NCBI GenBank assembly: GCA_963742295.1
Contig: CAVULI010000007.1
Span: 856,127 to 920,126, forward strand
Direction of reading: 5' to 3'
DNA: 64,000 nucleotides
From: JACCTI01 sp963742295
Lineage (GTDB): Bacteria > Verrucomicrobiota > Verrucomicrobiia > Chthoniobacterales > UBA10450
Shown here: piece after piece, positions 29,892 to 39,702 of the stretch
Numbering within the stretch: position 1 is the stretch's first letter
Layout of the letters: the number at the start of each line of letters is the position of its first letter
Translations under genes and position numbers: made by a program
The notes under the pieces: model-generated
What the model was told of the DNA's origin: nothing
The model's input: only the letters and a program-made list of their open reading frames with translations
Databases searched by the model: none

Positions 29892-31043
29892 ATGCCAGCA
29901 ACACACACAGTTGAGCGGCGCTATCCTGCCAGGCGACGGGCTGGCAGGCTCGGCCATCTCGCACAACTCGATGGTCTGCGCGCACTGGCAGTTATCTCAG
30001 TGGCTTGGTCACATTGGGGGACCGGTTACACGTTTGGCCTTCCTTGGGGAACAGGCGTTCAACTTTTTTTCGTTCTAAGCGGCTTTCTTATCACTGGAAT
30101 TTTGCTGGACGCGAAGGCCGATGAGCCCGCCCAAGACACATCCGGGCGTTTTGGAATCTGGCGGAATTTCTATGCCCGGCGGTTCCTGCGGATATTCCCA
30201 CTCTATTACGCGGTATTAGCAGTCACATTTTTACTTCGGGTTGGCCCCATTGATCACACGTGGAAATGGCACATAACCTACCTATCAAATTTTTTCTTTG
30301 TGCGACAAGGCGGCTGGGGTAACCCGCCAGACCCGTTCGGTCACTTCTGGTCCCTCGCCGTGGAGGAGCAGTTCTATTTGGTCTGGCCTTTCCTGGTTTT
30401 GTTGCTGGCCAACCGGACGCTCTTGAAGGTCCTCATCGGGATGATCCTGATCGCACCGGCGTTCAGAATCGCCATGTTCTGGGCGGGCATTGATAGAGAA
30501 ATGGTCCATCTGCTGCCTTTCAGTTCTATGGATTCCCTAGGCATAGGTGCCCTGTTCGCTTATCTGATGCGACATCCGATTAGCACCCGTTGGCAAACTG
30601 AAAGGGTGGCCAAGCTGTGCCTATGGTTGGGATTGCCCGGGTGCCTGGCGTTTGCCGTTCTGGAACGTATTCTCGATGGAAGTTTTGTTGCCCGGTCGAT
30701 AGGTCATTTCGGACTTGTGCTGTTTTATGGTTGGATCGTCTGCACGGCGGCCACCGGATTCAAAGGCTTGGTCGGCTCATTTCTGCAAGTACGGCCCGTT
30801 GCCTATTTGGGTAAGATCAGTTACGGGCTGTATGTTTTTCATAATTTTGCGGCTGCGGCTGTCCTCGCCTTCGCAGCCAAAATCGGGCTAGGTGAGGCGC
30901 TTGCTTCCCTGCCGCTGAGTCTCTTTTCATACGCGCTCTTTACCATGATCCTGGCCATGGCTTCATGGCATCTTTACGAAGCGCCAATCAACAAGCTCAA
31001 GCGATATTTTCCCTACACCTCAAAAGGAAAAATCTCCCGATGA
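29892..31043 (+). CDS. Acyltransferase family 3 (OafA/YrhL-like) membrane O-acyltransferase
   Basis: The only plus-strand gene in the window. A 383-residue integral membrane protein with about ten hydrophobic segments, family motifs QLDGLRALAV and FFVLSGFLITG near the N-terminus, RRFLRIFPLYY, and FWSLAVEEQFYLVWPF. These enzymes transfer acetyl or other acyl groups from the cytoplasm to sugars. An earlier Met may not be the true start: the conserved part begins at about residue 24. It converges on the VOC gene, with 29 bases between stops, and is flanked by duplicated and decayed pieces, so it may be an insertion. Confidence 0.85.
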   Translation: MPATHTVERRYPARRRAGRLGHLAQLDGLRALAVISVAWSHWGTGYTFGLPWGTGVQLFFVLSGFLITGILLDAKADEPAQDTSGRFGIWRNFYARRFLRIFPLYYAVLAVTFLLRVGPIDHTWKWHITYLSNFFFVRQGGWGNPPDPFGHFWSLAVEEQFYLVWPFLVLLLANRTLLKVLIGMILIAPAFRIAMFWAGIDREMVHLLPFSSMDSLGIGALFAYLMRHPISTRWQTERVAKLCLWLGLPGCLAFAVLERILDGSFVARSIGHFGLVLFYGWIVCTAATGFKGLVGSFLQVRPVAYLGKISYGLYVFHNFAAAAVLAFAAKIGLGEALASLPLSLFSYALFTMILAMASWHLYEAPINKLKRYFPYTSKGKISR

Positions 31044-31072
31044 TCCCACATCGTGGAGAGTAATTAGCAGCA

Positions 31073-31507
31073 TCACGAAGCTCTTTCGAGGTACTCAATA
31101 AGTAGCTTCTCCTGCGTGAGAAACCAGGCAATGCGACGGCCGCCAAAGGCTACAGCTGGCTGAGGACGGCGCACCATGACTAGACCACGTGATCGCGCGC
31201 CACGCATCGCCTCGTCGAAGTTGTCAACCTCATAGCACAGATGATGCAGACCACCACCACGCTCCAGGCACTTTGCGACCGGAGACCCGGAACCCGCCGG
31301 TTCAATCAACTCAATGCTCGGATCACCTGCGCAACTCGGATAGATGAACGCGACACGCACTTCTTGCAAAGGATCATGCCAAGTCTCTGACCAACTCTTA
31401 CCATCAACCGCTCGACAGAAACCTTCTATCACAGCGGCAATGGAAGCTACGACAAACCCAGTGTGATGGAAGCGATGATCAATTGGTTGATAAGACACCT
31501 TTGTCAC
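31073..31507 (-). CDS. VOC (glyoxalase-fold) family protein
   Basis: A 144-residue protein of the vicinal-oxygen-chelate fold, resembling methylmalonyl-CoA epimerase-like members: FHHTGFVV at the start (metal His), GGGLHHLCYEVDN in the middle and IEYLER at the end (metal Glu). It closes the ACP/FkbH cassette (31525-33992), so it may act on a carrier-bound acyl unit. A C-terminal fragment of a close copy is present near 54915-55020. Confidence 0.75.
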   Translation of the reverse strand: MTKVSYQPIDHRFHHTGFVVASIAAVIEGFCRAVDGKSWSETWHDPLQEVRVAFIYPSCAGDPSIELIEPAGSGSPVAKCLERGGGLHHLCYEVDNFDEAMRGARSRGLVMVRRPQPAVAFGGRRIAWFLTQEKLLIEYLERAS

Positions 31508-31524
31508 TGCTAACTAGCCCGTTC

Positions 31525-32007
31525 CTAAGATCGATTAACCGGTCTAAGTCCTTTGGAAAACTCTTTTAGGGTCGTGTCCGGCCACAATGGTACTTTGCAC
31601 TTCGCGATTGGAACTGCCGGATTTCCCTGAACTACCGTCAATGGTGGCACCGAGCTTGTTACCACGCTTCCTGCGGTTACTACGGCGCCGTCACCGATAT
31701 CTACGTCCGGTAGAATTATCACTCCCGGTCCGATGAAGACTTGCTTTCCGATCCGGACACCACGGTTCGATTCTTTAAAGTGTGCGATAACAATCGTGCC
31801 AATCCCGATAAAGGCATCGTCTTGAATCGTGATCAGCTCCGGGCAACTTGTTTCAAGAACCACGTTGTAGCTAATCCAGACATTTTTCCCAATAGTTACC
31901 CCGCGAGCGCGATGCAGTAAGACACGCAGATTCTGCCCTCCGGGCAAAAGCATGGTCAAAAGCTGAAGTAGCCTGTTGGTTACAGCGCGAACTGGATTCT
32001 CAATCAT
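31525..32007 (-). CDS. Left-handed beta-helix acyltransferase (hexapeptide repeat)
   Basis: A 160-residue LbetaH acyltransferase with imperfect hexapeptide repeats (IGKNVWISYNVVLE, IQDDAFIGIGTIVI, IGKQVFIGPGVIILP, IGDGAVVTAGSVVT) and the trimer-type C-terminal PLTVVQGNPAVPIAK. It could take its acyl group from the ACP encoded directly upstream, or from acetyl-CoA like most relatives. It lies 8 bases after the ACP gene. Confidence 0.8.
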   Translation of the reverse strand: MIENPVRAVTNRLLQLLTMLLPGGQNLRVLLHRARGVTIGKNVWISYNVVLETSCPELITIQDDAFIGIGTIVIAHFKESNRGVRIGKQVFIGPGVIILPDVDIGDGAVVTAGSVVTSSVPPLTVVQGNPAVPIAKCKVPLWPDTTLKEFSKGLRPVNRS

Positions 32008-32015
32008 TGGTCGAG

Positions 32016-32258
32016 CTACGATATCTTGCCGTGCTGCAATAGATACTGTTTCATTGATTCAAAGGTTCCTAGTTCCACCAACTCCGGCAAGTCAATCTGC
32101 ACACCGAATTGCTCGTCCAAGATAGCCAGAAGCATCACCCCTCGCAGTGAATCCCATCCAGTAATTGTATCGAATTTGGCAGTCCTAATTTCATCATCCG
32201 TCGCACTGGGAAAAACGGACGCGAAGCAATGAATCAAGCGATCATCATCGTTACTCAC
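32016..32258 (-). CDS. Acyl carrier protein
   Basis: An 80-residue carrier protein. The phosphopantetheine attachment motif is GWDSLRG with Ser37, followed by the helix LDEQFGVQIDL, and the whole length matches a free-standing ACP. It abuts the FkbH-like gene (no gap) and precedes the LbetaH acyltransferase by 8 bases, so the FkbH-like protein most likely loads it with a glyceryl-type C3 unit or another acyl group. It is not the fatty-acid ACP, since no fab genes are near. Confidence 0.85.
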   Translation of the reverse strand: MSNDDDRLIHCFASVFPSATDDEIRTAKFDTITGWDSLRGVMLLAILDEQFGVQIDLPELVELGTFESMKQYLLQHGKIS

Positions 32259-33992
32259 TTACGATACCTCCTCTACGTGGTGGGGCATTTTCAACGTCTT
32301 CTCTAGAAAGGATGACCTGGACAGGTGTGGGCTTCCTTCGACGGGCGCATCTACCATTTGTTTAAGAAATTCCAATAGTGGACCATTACGGTTTGTCGCC
32401 TGTACGTCGAAGACAATCTCCGCGGCAGCAAACTTTTCAAAGATATACCTCAGGCAGTGGAACTCAATCCGACGTGAAAAAGCGCGACAGCTCATAACCC
32501 AGCTTTCCACGAAAAACTTCTCCTCGGCTAATCGACCAATGAGCACGGCAATTCTACCCAGCTTGCCGAACTTATCTTCATAGGAAACCGTGACCAGGTA
32601 GGTCTGCGAATCCCCAAGAAGCTTTGCCCAGGCTGCAGCATCGTACCGTTTACCATTGAGATTGAACTGGTTGGTCTTGTTGACTAATTCAAAGGCACGC
32701 GTGTCTTCGACCGACTTACTTAAATCAAACCTCAAGCGCCCCTTAGCTTGTTGTAAGAAATCGTCTAAGGAACCGTGTCCACTCCCGGCGGGTTCCTCCA
32801 CCAGGCTGGACGCGCGGATGCTTTCCAAGCGAAGAGTATCCTCTTTGGAAATGGCAGTTTTTGCAAAACAACCGCGCAGATGAGTTAGTAGCTCCGAGAA
32901 CGCAGGATAGTCATCCTTGGGGAATACAATACATTCCATCTTCGGAAAGACGCGTTGTACTTCCGCCACCTCCATCGGGCTGTCGTCGATAAATACTACG
33001 GATTCTGCCAGGACATTCCATTTCTTCAGAATGCGGCCGACCGATTCCGACTTCGGTTGCCAATGGGCTTCGATGGGGAAGATGTTCGTCTTTGAAATTA
33101 GCAGATCGTCCCGTTGGAGAGCTTGATCAACAAGGGCAGGTTCATTCTTGCTCGCAGCGCCAATTAGGATGCCAGCACTGGCAAGAGATGCTAAGAACTG
33201 CTGGTACAATCCGTGAAGCTGAGCATGCTCCTCAAGATGCCAACGAATTCCTTCTACTCCCACTTCACCAAGCAGTCCCGCCCACAAGGTGTCATCCAGG
33301 TCGGTAATCAAGCCCTTCTTAGCTTCGGAGGGACATATCAACTCCGCGAAAAGCCGTCCAAGCTCGGACGCGTGCGACGTCTTGTAAGGGAACCCTTGTG
33401 TGATCTCAGCTCGGAGATCGAACCTCTGCCTCGCAGGCGAGTTACTATCCAGACGCTGAGCACTAACCACCGATAACTGGCGGTTAAGGGAAATCGCCTC
33501 GGCAAAGGAGGCGAGACTATGCCGTAAACTTAACTCGAAAACGCTGCTCTGCCGCGTCCCAGTATAAAACAGCGGAGGTAGTGGCAGCGTCGGCAGGCAG
33601 ACATAGGTAGGAAGAGCTGGAGGGATTGCTCGCAAAGCATTCTCTAACCGTGCAAGGCTGTGGTTCACGGCCTCGAGAATGTCCGCCAACTTCTCCACCT
33701 GCCATCCACCCAAGATCCGCACCCCCAGTCGCGAATCGAGATCCGGCCATTCGATTACTACCGCGAGTGCATCGTGCTCTTCGGGCCGCAGCCGTTCCAG
33801 GTTACCGATGAGGTCACCGAACAAGCCGGACTTCAATTCGACTCGGCGAGCCGGACAAAGATTCCGCAGATGTGCAGCAAGAAACGTTTCCAGATGAAGC
33901 GGGGTAAAGCCACAAGCCAGGAACACTCTTAGCGGCAGCGCGCTCTCTGCCGTCGGCTGGTTAAGACGTTCCAACGCTTCAAGAAGATTCAT
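32259..33992 (-). CDS. FkbH-like HAD-IIIC phosphatase/acyl loading protein
   Basis: A 577-residue protein from the ATG at 33992 (MNLLEALERLNQ). Earlier in-frame Mets (34091, 34073) would overlap the GT9 gene. An N-terminal domain of about 220 residues (SGNH/BF1531-like N-domain) precedes a HAD core with motif I DLDDTLW at 231-237 and FIDDSPMEVAEV, and a C-terminal GNAT-like part (ELVNKTNQFNLNGKRY). FkbH proteins take a C3 unit from 1,3-bisphosphoglycerate to an ACP as glyceryl-ACP in polyketide pathways. With ACP and acyltransferase directly downstream, a glyceryl-type glycan decoration is likely. Confidence 0.82.
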   Translation of the reverse strand: MNLLEALERLNQPTAESALPLRVFLACGFTPLHLETFLAAHLRNLCPARRVELKSGLFGDLIGNLERLRPEEHDALAVVIEWPDLDSRLGVRILGGWQVEKLADILEAVNHSLARLENALRAIPPALPTYVCLPTLPLPPLFYTGTRQSSVFELSLRHSLASFAEAISLNRQLSVVSAQRLDSNSPARQRFDLRAEITQGFPYKTSHASELGRLFAELICPSEAKKGLITDLDDTLWAGLLGEVGVEGIRWHLEEHAQLHGLYQQFLASLASAGILIGAASKNEPALVDQALQRDDLLISKTNIFPIEAHWQPKSESVGRILKKWNVLAESVVFIDDSPMEVAEVQRVFPKMECIVFPKDDYPAFSELLTHLRGCFAKTAISKEDTLRLESIRASSLVEEPAGSGHGSLDDFLQQAKGRLRFDLSKSVEDTRAFELVNKTNQFNLNGKRYDAAAWAKLLGDSQTYLVTVSYEDKFGKLGRIAVLIGRLAEEKFFVESWVMSCRAFSRRIEFHCLRYIFEKFAAAEIVFDVQATNRNGPLLEFLKQMVDAPVEGSPHLSRSSFLEKTLKMPHHVEEVS

Positions 33993-34038
33993 AAACCCTT
34001 GACCGGCGTGAGCCTGATCTCTCCAAGACTCTGCGCTG

Positions 34039-34952
34039 TCAACACACTGCTGTTTTCCTTGCAGTGTCGACATTACCGAGTTGACCTTCAACGGCCTCGG
34101 AGACTTGGTCTAGTGAGATAGCGTTGGTCGCGCCCTCATTCCACCCGCGCTTGTAAAAGAACTCCTCCAAGCGTGGTGAGATGATTTTCTTCTGCAAACC
34201 GTATTCGTGAATTTCCCACGGACTCGTGCAGGTAAATATAGTCACGCAGCTAATATTGCTTCCGAGCGCCAGATGCATCGGCAGGCTGTCGCCCGAGACC
34301 AGACAACGATGACCCTGCACGTCGGCGAGATGCTCGAGCAATGTCGGCCTGACCGGCAGGAAATTCACCACCAGGCCGAGCGATTCGAGTTTGCTCTTCA
34401 GCTCATCGTAATAAGCCCATTTCTTCATCGGCCAAACTTCGCCGGCCGAAGTTGAAATTGCGACATCGCCGGTCAATCTGCACTCGGCGTCACTCTGGGC
34501 AGGAAATATTTTTCGCCGGCAAAATTCAGACCGAGCCCTTTGAAAATGAGCGCCTGATAGGTCGCGCGGTTCTGCAATTTCAAACGATCCGCTTCCTCGC
34601 GCCCGAATCGGCTGACGAGACTCAGATCGAACCACGGACGTGAATCTTCCGTGTAGGTAACTTCGCCGTCCGCCGTTAGGTGCGCACCGTAAACTCGCGC
34701 GAAATTTAACTGCTGCAGGTACGCGCTTGTTTCCTCGTCATCTTCCAGGTTGATAACCAAATCGTATTTTCGATCCGCGATCACAGCGCGATTCTCCCAG
34801 GAAACCGCCCGCACCGGCCGCTCGAGATTCTCGATCAGTTCGAGGTTTTTCTTCGCCGTGATCCAACTGACGTGGCCATCAAATCGCCGTAGTAGCGGAG
34901 TCGTTCGTACGACGTCGCCAGTCGCACCGAGCTTGAGGATTAAGAGATTCAT
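34039..34952 (-). CDS. Glycosyltransferase family 9 (heptosyltransferase-like), one frameshift
   Basis: N-terminal part MNLLILKLGATGDVVRTTPL is the GT9/heptosyltransferase signature. A shift near 34490 interrupts the middle. The next frame continues with GDVAISTSAGEVWPMKKWAYY, GHRCLVSGDSLPMHLALGSN (the GDS/GP-type nucleotide-sugar motif) and ends at 34039. About 303 residues in total, a little short for the family. Probably adds heptose or a related sugar to the glycan core. It is followed by the FkbH-like gene in the same direction. Confidence 0.78.
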
Positions 34953-35001
34953 CGCGAGTTACCGGAAATCGAGACACAACTGCCGAGGTGGCAGATCGAG
35001 A

Positions 35002-36021
35002 TCAGTTTCCTGGGGATTGTCCCACCAATTTTTCCACACGGTAAAGAGTTTTCTCAAGCCCGCCTTGCACCGTCCATCGCACATTTGGGAGAAGATGTTG
35101 CGCACGCTTGGCCGCCTCCCAACCCATGAGCGCCTTGATCCACGAGTACTTCCACGACAGTCGCGGCGGCTCAAGGTGCGCGCCCATTTCACCCGCCATC
35201 TGCTGCAATTCCGCCACGATATCCGGGCGCTCTGGATAGAAGGCGAAGAGCCAGTTTTGGAGATATTGCACACATGCACGGCGCACGCGTTCGCTTTCCT
35301 CAAGCGAACGGAGGGTCGCAATATGAAAGCGCATGGAGGCGAGCATGGCGTCTTTTTTTCGGTTCGAAAAACCGATAAGACTCAGGCGATGTCGATCGGT
35401 CGTGCGGTAATAAACTTTTGCCCCCGGCACAAAAGCGACCCCGCTGCTCGCGAGGAGGACGCGACAAAAGTATTCGCCGTCATCATCCACCCACATCGCG
35501 GCGTTCCAGGGACCGGTCGCTTCCGCCAATTCACGACTCGTTAGCCAGGTGGCGGTTTGCATGTGCAGGTTCTGGCCCAGCTTGCGCATCAGCCAATCGG
35601 CCGGCGAGAGATCGGCCCAAAGCGGCGTAGGCGTGAAAGGGACCGCGTGCGCGCGATGTGAAAAGGTTGCCCATCCGCACGAGAGAAGCTTGCGCTTGTC
35701 GTTCAAGTCTAACGCGCGCTCCATCTGCAGCGCGATCTTGTCCGCGCCTAACAAGTCGTCCGCATCGAGCCACTGAATATAGTCGCCCCGGCTCAGCGTG
35801 AAGGCCGTGTTGCGGGCGGCGGCGGCGCCGGCGTTTTTCTGGGTCACGACCTTCACTCCCTCGGATTCAAACTCTCTCGCGACCGTGAGCGTTCCATCGC
35901 TCGACCCATCATCAACGACAACGATCTCAAGCTTTGGCCAGGTTTGGGCGAGCGCGGAACGGAGCGTGGCCGCAATCCAGCGTTCGGCATTGTATGCGGG
36001 AATCAGAATTGAAACTAGCAT
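35002..36021 (-). CDS. Glycosyltransferase family 2
   Basis: A GT-A fold enzyme of about 339 residues with LVSILIPAYNAERWIAATL at the N-terminus, VVVDDGSSDGT, and DxD-type QWLDADDLLGADKI. The C-terminal part (about 230 on) looks helical and membrane-associated. The ATG at 36021 gives a 4-base gap after the FkbM gene and is preferred over the Met 13 codons upstream, which would overlap it. Confidence 0.85.
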   Translation of the reverse strand: MLVSILIPAYNAERWIAATLRSALAQTWPKLEIVVVDDGSSDGTLTVAREFESEGVKVVTQKNAGAAAARNTAFTLSRGDYIQWLDADDLLGADKIALQMERALDLNDKRKLLSCGWATFSHRAHAVPFTPTPLWADLSPADWLMRKLGQNLHMQTATWLTSRELAEATGPWNAAMWVDDDGEYFCRVLLASSGVAFVPGAKVYYRTTDRHRLSLIGFSNRKKDAMLASMRFHIATLRSLEESERVRRACVQYLQNWLFAFYPERPDIVAELQQMAGEMGAHLEPPRLSWKYSWIKALMGWEAAKRAQHLLPNVRWTVQGGLEKTLYRVEKLVGQSPGN

Positions 36022-36025
36022 GTGG

Positions 36026-36862
36026 TCAGGCCGCAGTGGGCTTTCGCCAGAATACTTCAATCGATGGCTCGTGGCACGCTCGGAGAACGTCGGGGAAAGA
36101 TCTGGCCTTGAGCCACTGATCGCACGCCATTTCTCCCCGGCATTCTACCGCGTAATTGAATTCCCCTAATGGATCCAAGGCGTGAAGCAAATCCACACAT
36201 TGCAAAGCCTCAGGCAAAAACTCGGGAAGATTCACTTCGAAGGAAACAAACGGCACACTCGTGCTCAGGCCGCGCAACACACCGGGCTCATGCCCTTCCA
36301 CATCGATCTTGATATAAAATGGCTGGCCGTAGAGCCGAATTAGTTCGTCGAGGGTGACGGTCTCAACCTCTACCTTGTTCTCGAATTCGAGCGTTTGGCC
36401 AAAGCGAGCCGCGTCCGACTGCAAGGTTTCCACCCACTTTGAATTCAGGGTATTCTTGGCCGAGCCCGGCTTGTCCACCCACATGGTCTCGATGCCGTTT
36501 CGATCGCTCACGGCTTTTGTCACGACCATCACCGGCTTTTTCCTTAAGCGATTTTGCAGAAGACTTTCACGTAGGATTCTTCCATTTGCTGCGTCGGGAT
36601 CGACCGCGATGACCCGCGCACCCAAGCGTAAAAAAATATCGGTCTTGTGTCCCTGATTGGCGCCGATATCGAAAACGAGATCATTCGCCTGAAATCCGCC
36701 GAGGAGTCGCCGGAAGAATGCCACTTCTTCGTCACGGCCTGCGAGTAAGGCGGGATTCGCCAGCCGCCAGTAAAGATCGTAAGCAACAGACGACTTAATC
36801 CGGTGGTAAAGACCGAGACTCTTGAGCGCGGCCTGGGCTGTTCGTTTCAGACGGTCGAGCAT
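36026..36862 (-). CDS. FkbM family SAM-dependent methyltransferase
   Basis: A 278-residue FkbM-family methyltransferase: FDIGANQGHKTDIFLRLG (motif I), VIAVDPDA, IKIDVEGHEPGVLRGL (the FkbM hallmark) and a C-terminal FEVNLPEFLPEAL. It methylates a hydroxyl of a sugar or of a carrier-linked intermediate. It lies four bases after the AsnB-like gene and just before the GT2 gene. Confidence 0.85.
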   Translation of the reverse strand: MLDRLKRTAQAALKSLGLYHRIKSSVAYDLYWRLANPALLAGRDEEVAFFRRLLGGFQANDLVFDIGANQGHKTDIFLRLGARVIAVDPDAANGRILRESLLQNRLRKKPVMVVTKAVSDRNGIETMWVDKPGSAKNTLNSKWVETLQSDAARFGQTLEFENKVEVETVTLDELIRLYGQPFYIKIDVEGHEPGVLRGLSTSVPFVSFEVNLPEFLPEALQCVDLLHALDPLGEFNYAVECRGEMACDQWLKARSFPDVLRACHEPSIEVFWRKPTAA

Positions 36863-36865
36863 TTC

Positions 36866-38647
36866 CTAAGTCGCAGTCTGAATCGTTTCCGCTTCCACGA
36901 GATTCGAACCGCTCAGCAAAAAACGTTGCACGGCGTCCAGAGTCAGAACTGCATTAATCTCCTGAGTGAAATTTCCGCGACCGGCAACGTGCGCTTCCGC
37001 AAGTTGATCAATAAACCTCTTCTCCCAAAAGCCGCTTTCGCGAATGGATGCCGAATGCAGAGCGTCGCGTAGATAATTGGCCAGTTCGCGCCGAAACCAC
37101 CGTCGATACCGCAGATACTTATGTCGCCCGAATAAAGCTATGCCTGAGCCTACGCAATCCATCATTAATTCAAACGGAGCCAGCCAACGGGGCATTCCGT
37201 CATTGCACCAGTACTCGATCTTGAAAGTCGCTTTTGCGAACAATCTCTGCGCGGATGTGAGCGGCGACGGGTTGCCGAGCAAGCCCATGTCGGTAGGAAT
37301 GGTCGCGAGCTTTGGGTCTTTGCGCCGGATCATCTCCAACATCGCTTCTGACGAAGCGGGCCGAGTCGTTGGAATTCTGTAGGCCAACGCGACTACATCG
37401 TTATCCAGGTATGGAGTTCTAAAGTGCAGCTGCGATCGGCAGGCTGCCAAACTGCCGAAGATGCTCCACGGAATCTCCTTGAAGGCCGCGGCTGTTACCG
37501 GATGATCGTCCGCGGTCGGCAGTTCTTCTCGCGTGGCGATTCGATGACTGAACAAGCGCCGGTCTAATTCGAGAAAATTGAGAGTCGAAACACCGCGCAA
37601 GATTTCGCCACCGAAGACTCCGGTCAGTCGAATTGGAGCGAGCGAGCGAGCTGCGCGGCTTAAGTAAAGTTCGTGCGCACCGGTCGCCCCGAAAGTTCCA
37701 TCAGTAAGAAAGACGGTCCGTTCAAAGTGCTCGGCGAAATCGGCAAAAAAGTCCGCGCCGAGACGAACCAGCCGATGATCACATCCGGCGACATGCGCAA
37801 TCTTCCTCGCCAAGCGCGCATCCCTCGTTTCGCCGCGCTCACCTTCGTAGGTATAACAAGTCGGCGAGCTGGCAGGCGCGCGTCCCGCCATAACCAATCG
37901 ACTATCGATCCCGGCCGTCAGAGAGACTCCGAGGTCTTTTTGATTGGCAAAGTATTTCGGCAGGACTTTTTCGAATGTTCGATCGAATTCCGTCTGGAGC
38001 TCTCGCTTGTCCAAGGCTGGCTGTGATTCCCAATCTGCGGGGGTGAAGTAACGCTGCCGCCGACACTGTCCGTTGCGAAAGATCCAGATTGATCCGCCTG
38101 GCAAAAGATGGATGCCACGAAAAAGGGTGCGGTTCTCCGCGGTACATCCAAACGAGAGGAAATCAGCGACGCCATCCTCTGCGAACGCGCGTGTTTCCGG
38201 CAGAACGCGCAAAAGCGCTTTCGCTTCGCTCGCGAAGTAATAGTCGTCTTCCTTCTGTGCCAGGTAGAGTCGATCAAAGCCGTAGCGGTCGTTGAAGAGA
38301 AAGGCTTGAGACCTTCTATGGTCGATCAGGAATCCACTGAAAAGTCCGTTGAGTCCTCTCAAGAATTCTTGCGAAGGATCGCCGGCATCTCTCGTCGCGA
38401 TCTCTTCCAGTTCGTTCTCTTCGAGGAACATTTCACCCGAGCGAAGTAAGACCTTGTCTTCGTCGAAGCGTAGTTCAGCTGCTGTTTCCGAGAGAGTAAC
38501 CCAACCGCCATAGACGCCCAGCTCGGGCGCGAAATGCGTTCCGCTTCGATAAAACGGCTCGTGCACCATAGTTCGAACCATGGCGCTAACGATTCGCTCG
38601 CACTCCGCAGGCGGCCTGCGGCTAATGACTCCGGCGATGCCTGGCAT
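36866..38647 (-). CDS. Asparagine synthase-like protein lacking the glutaminase cysteine
   Basis: A 593-residue AsnB-like protein. The N-terminus reads MPGIAGVISRR, where class II glutaminases have MCGI: the nucleophile Cys2 is replaced by Pro, so it cannot use glutamine in the usual way. The synthetase P-loop is also altered (SLTAGIDSRLVM instead of SGGLDS). The ATG at 38647 starts exactly at the family's conserved position, and the frame is open 18 codons upstream. Such proteins often amidate or otherwise activate substrates using free ammonia, or have lost activity. Confidence 0.8.
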   Translation of the reverse strand: MPGIAGVISRRPPAECERIVSAMVRTMVHEPFYRSGTHFAPELGVYGGWVTLSETAAELRFDEDKVLLRSGEMFLEENELEEIATRDAGDPSQEFLRGLNGLFSGFLIDHRRSQAFLFNDRYGFDRLYLAQKEDDYYFASEAKALLRVLPETRAFAEDGVADFLSFGCTAENRTLFRGIHLLPGGSIWIFRNGQCRRQRYFTPADWESQPALDKRELQTEFDRTFEKVLPKYFANQKDLGVSLTAGIDSRLVMAGRAPASSPTCYTYEGERGETRDARLARKIAHVAGCDHRLVRLGADFFADFAEHFERTVFLTDGTFGATGAHELYLSRAARSLAPIRLTGVFGGEILRGVSTLNFLELDRRLFSHRIATREELPTADDHPVTAAAFKEIPWSIFGSLAACRSQLHFRTPYLDNDVVALAYRIPTTRPASSEAMLEMIRRKDPKLATIPTDMGLLGNPSPLTSAQRLFAKATFKIEYWCNDGMPRWLAPFELMMDCVGSGIALFGRHKYLRYRRWFRRELANYLRDALHSASIRESGFWEKRFIDQLAEAHVAGRGNFTQEINAVLTLDAVQRFLLSGSNLVEAETIQTAT

Positions 38648-38664
38648 TAAAGAGAGCCTTTGCG

Positions 38665-39576
38665 TTATCGCGCTCGCAACGCAACTCGCAAGACCGTGCA
38701 CTCCAGATCGTCCAACTTCATTCCGGAAAAGCGCGGAGCGATCTTGAGCCGACTTATGTCCACCCGCCGAACTTCTTCCTCCACCAGATCGAACCCGCTA
38801 TCGCCAAAAAGCTGAAGCCACTCCCCGCGCTGCATCCGGTTGATATACTGAACTTCGTTCGCGCAAAGGAGTTTCCAGGTTAGTTCCGAGAACTGCAGAT
38901 ACAGCTTGGGCGAAACTGTTTGATCATAATGCTCCAAGTGATCTGCAGTATCGACGCTATGGACGGCCCATCCACCCGGCACAAGGATCCGATGCGTCTC
39001 TTTGAATAGCGTCGGCAAGGCTTCCCTATTTACATGTTCGAGCACGCCGCCGCTCACGACCAATTGGAATGACTTATCAGAAAACTGCTCCAGACTACCT
39101 GAGCTTTCAACGACATATTCGAAGCCAAGAAGCTCGTATAGCTGGTCGAAGGTATCGACCTTCAGGATTTGCCCGATCAGCGTTTGTGCCTTTGCCAATT
39201 CCTGCGCCGACAATCCAAAGCTCTCATCTAACATCTCACTCAGTTGCCGGACGTAGTTCTTCAGACCTGCCATTTGGCGATTGTCCCAGACATCGAAGAG
39301 GACCGCTTTGATCTCGAAAAAAAGCCGCAGAGTAAGAGCTTCCCAATGGAGCCATCCGGTTCCCAACTCGAGCACTCGGTCGCCGTCGGAAACGATTTTT
39401 TGCTCCCGCGCCAGACGTATGATGCGCTTCACCCGCTCAGCATAATAGCCGGGCATCCGCTCAGTGCTTCGTTGCCGATCACCGAATCTATTCCCAAGCC
39501 TACGATAGACCCGTCGAGTAAACGGGGTCGCTGAAAAGCATTTTAGCGCGACGGCGGTAGCAACGTATTTTACCAC
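38665..39576 (-). CDS. Class I SAM-dependent methyltransferase
   Basis: A 303-residue methyltransferase with motif I VLELGTGWLHWEAL, the acidic AVLFDVWDN, and FQLVVSGGVLEHVNREALP, a Methyltransf-23-like pattern. The C-terminal half is helical and unrecognised. It is the first gene downstream (minus direction) of the tRNA-Asn and precedes the AsnB-like gene by 17 bases. The 250 bases upstream hold the tRNA and nothing else I can name. Confidence 0.78.
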   Translation of the reverse strand: MVKYVATAVALKCFSATPFTRRVYRRLGNRFGDRQRSTERMPGYYAERVKRIIRLAREQKIVSDGDRVLELGTGWLHWEALTLRLFFEIKAVLFDVWDNRQMAGLKNYVRQLSEMLDESFGLSAQELAKAQTLIGQILKVDTFDQLYELLGFEYVVESSGSLEQFSDKSFQLVVSGGVLEHVNREALPTLFKETHRILVPGGWAVHSVDTADHLEHYDQTVSPKLYLQFSELTWKLLCANEVQYINRMQRGEWLQLFGDSGFDLVEEEVRRVDISRLKIAPRFSGMKLDDLECTVLRVALRAR

Positions 39577-39702
39577 GCAAACAACCCTCGGTTAGCTATC
39601 TCGCACAGGACAGAAACAAACGCGCGGATCCGAGTCGACGGGAGCTTCCCGACACGAGGAGTGCAATAAATGAAGTTGCGCCATCTTATTTATACTAAAA
39701 CT

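Noticed and set aside
31044..31072. Rho-independent terminator between the convergent acyltransferase and VOC genes
   Set aside because: The 29-base gap has only a weak possible stem and no T-run, so I do not call it.
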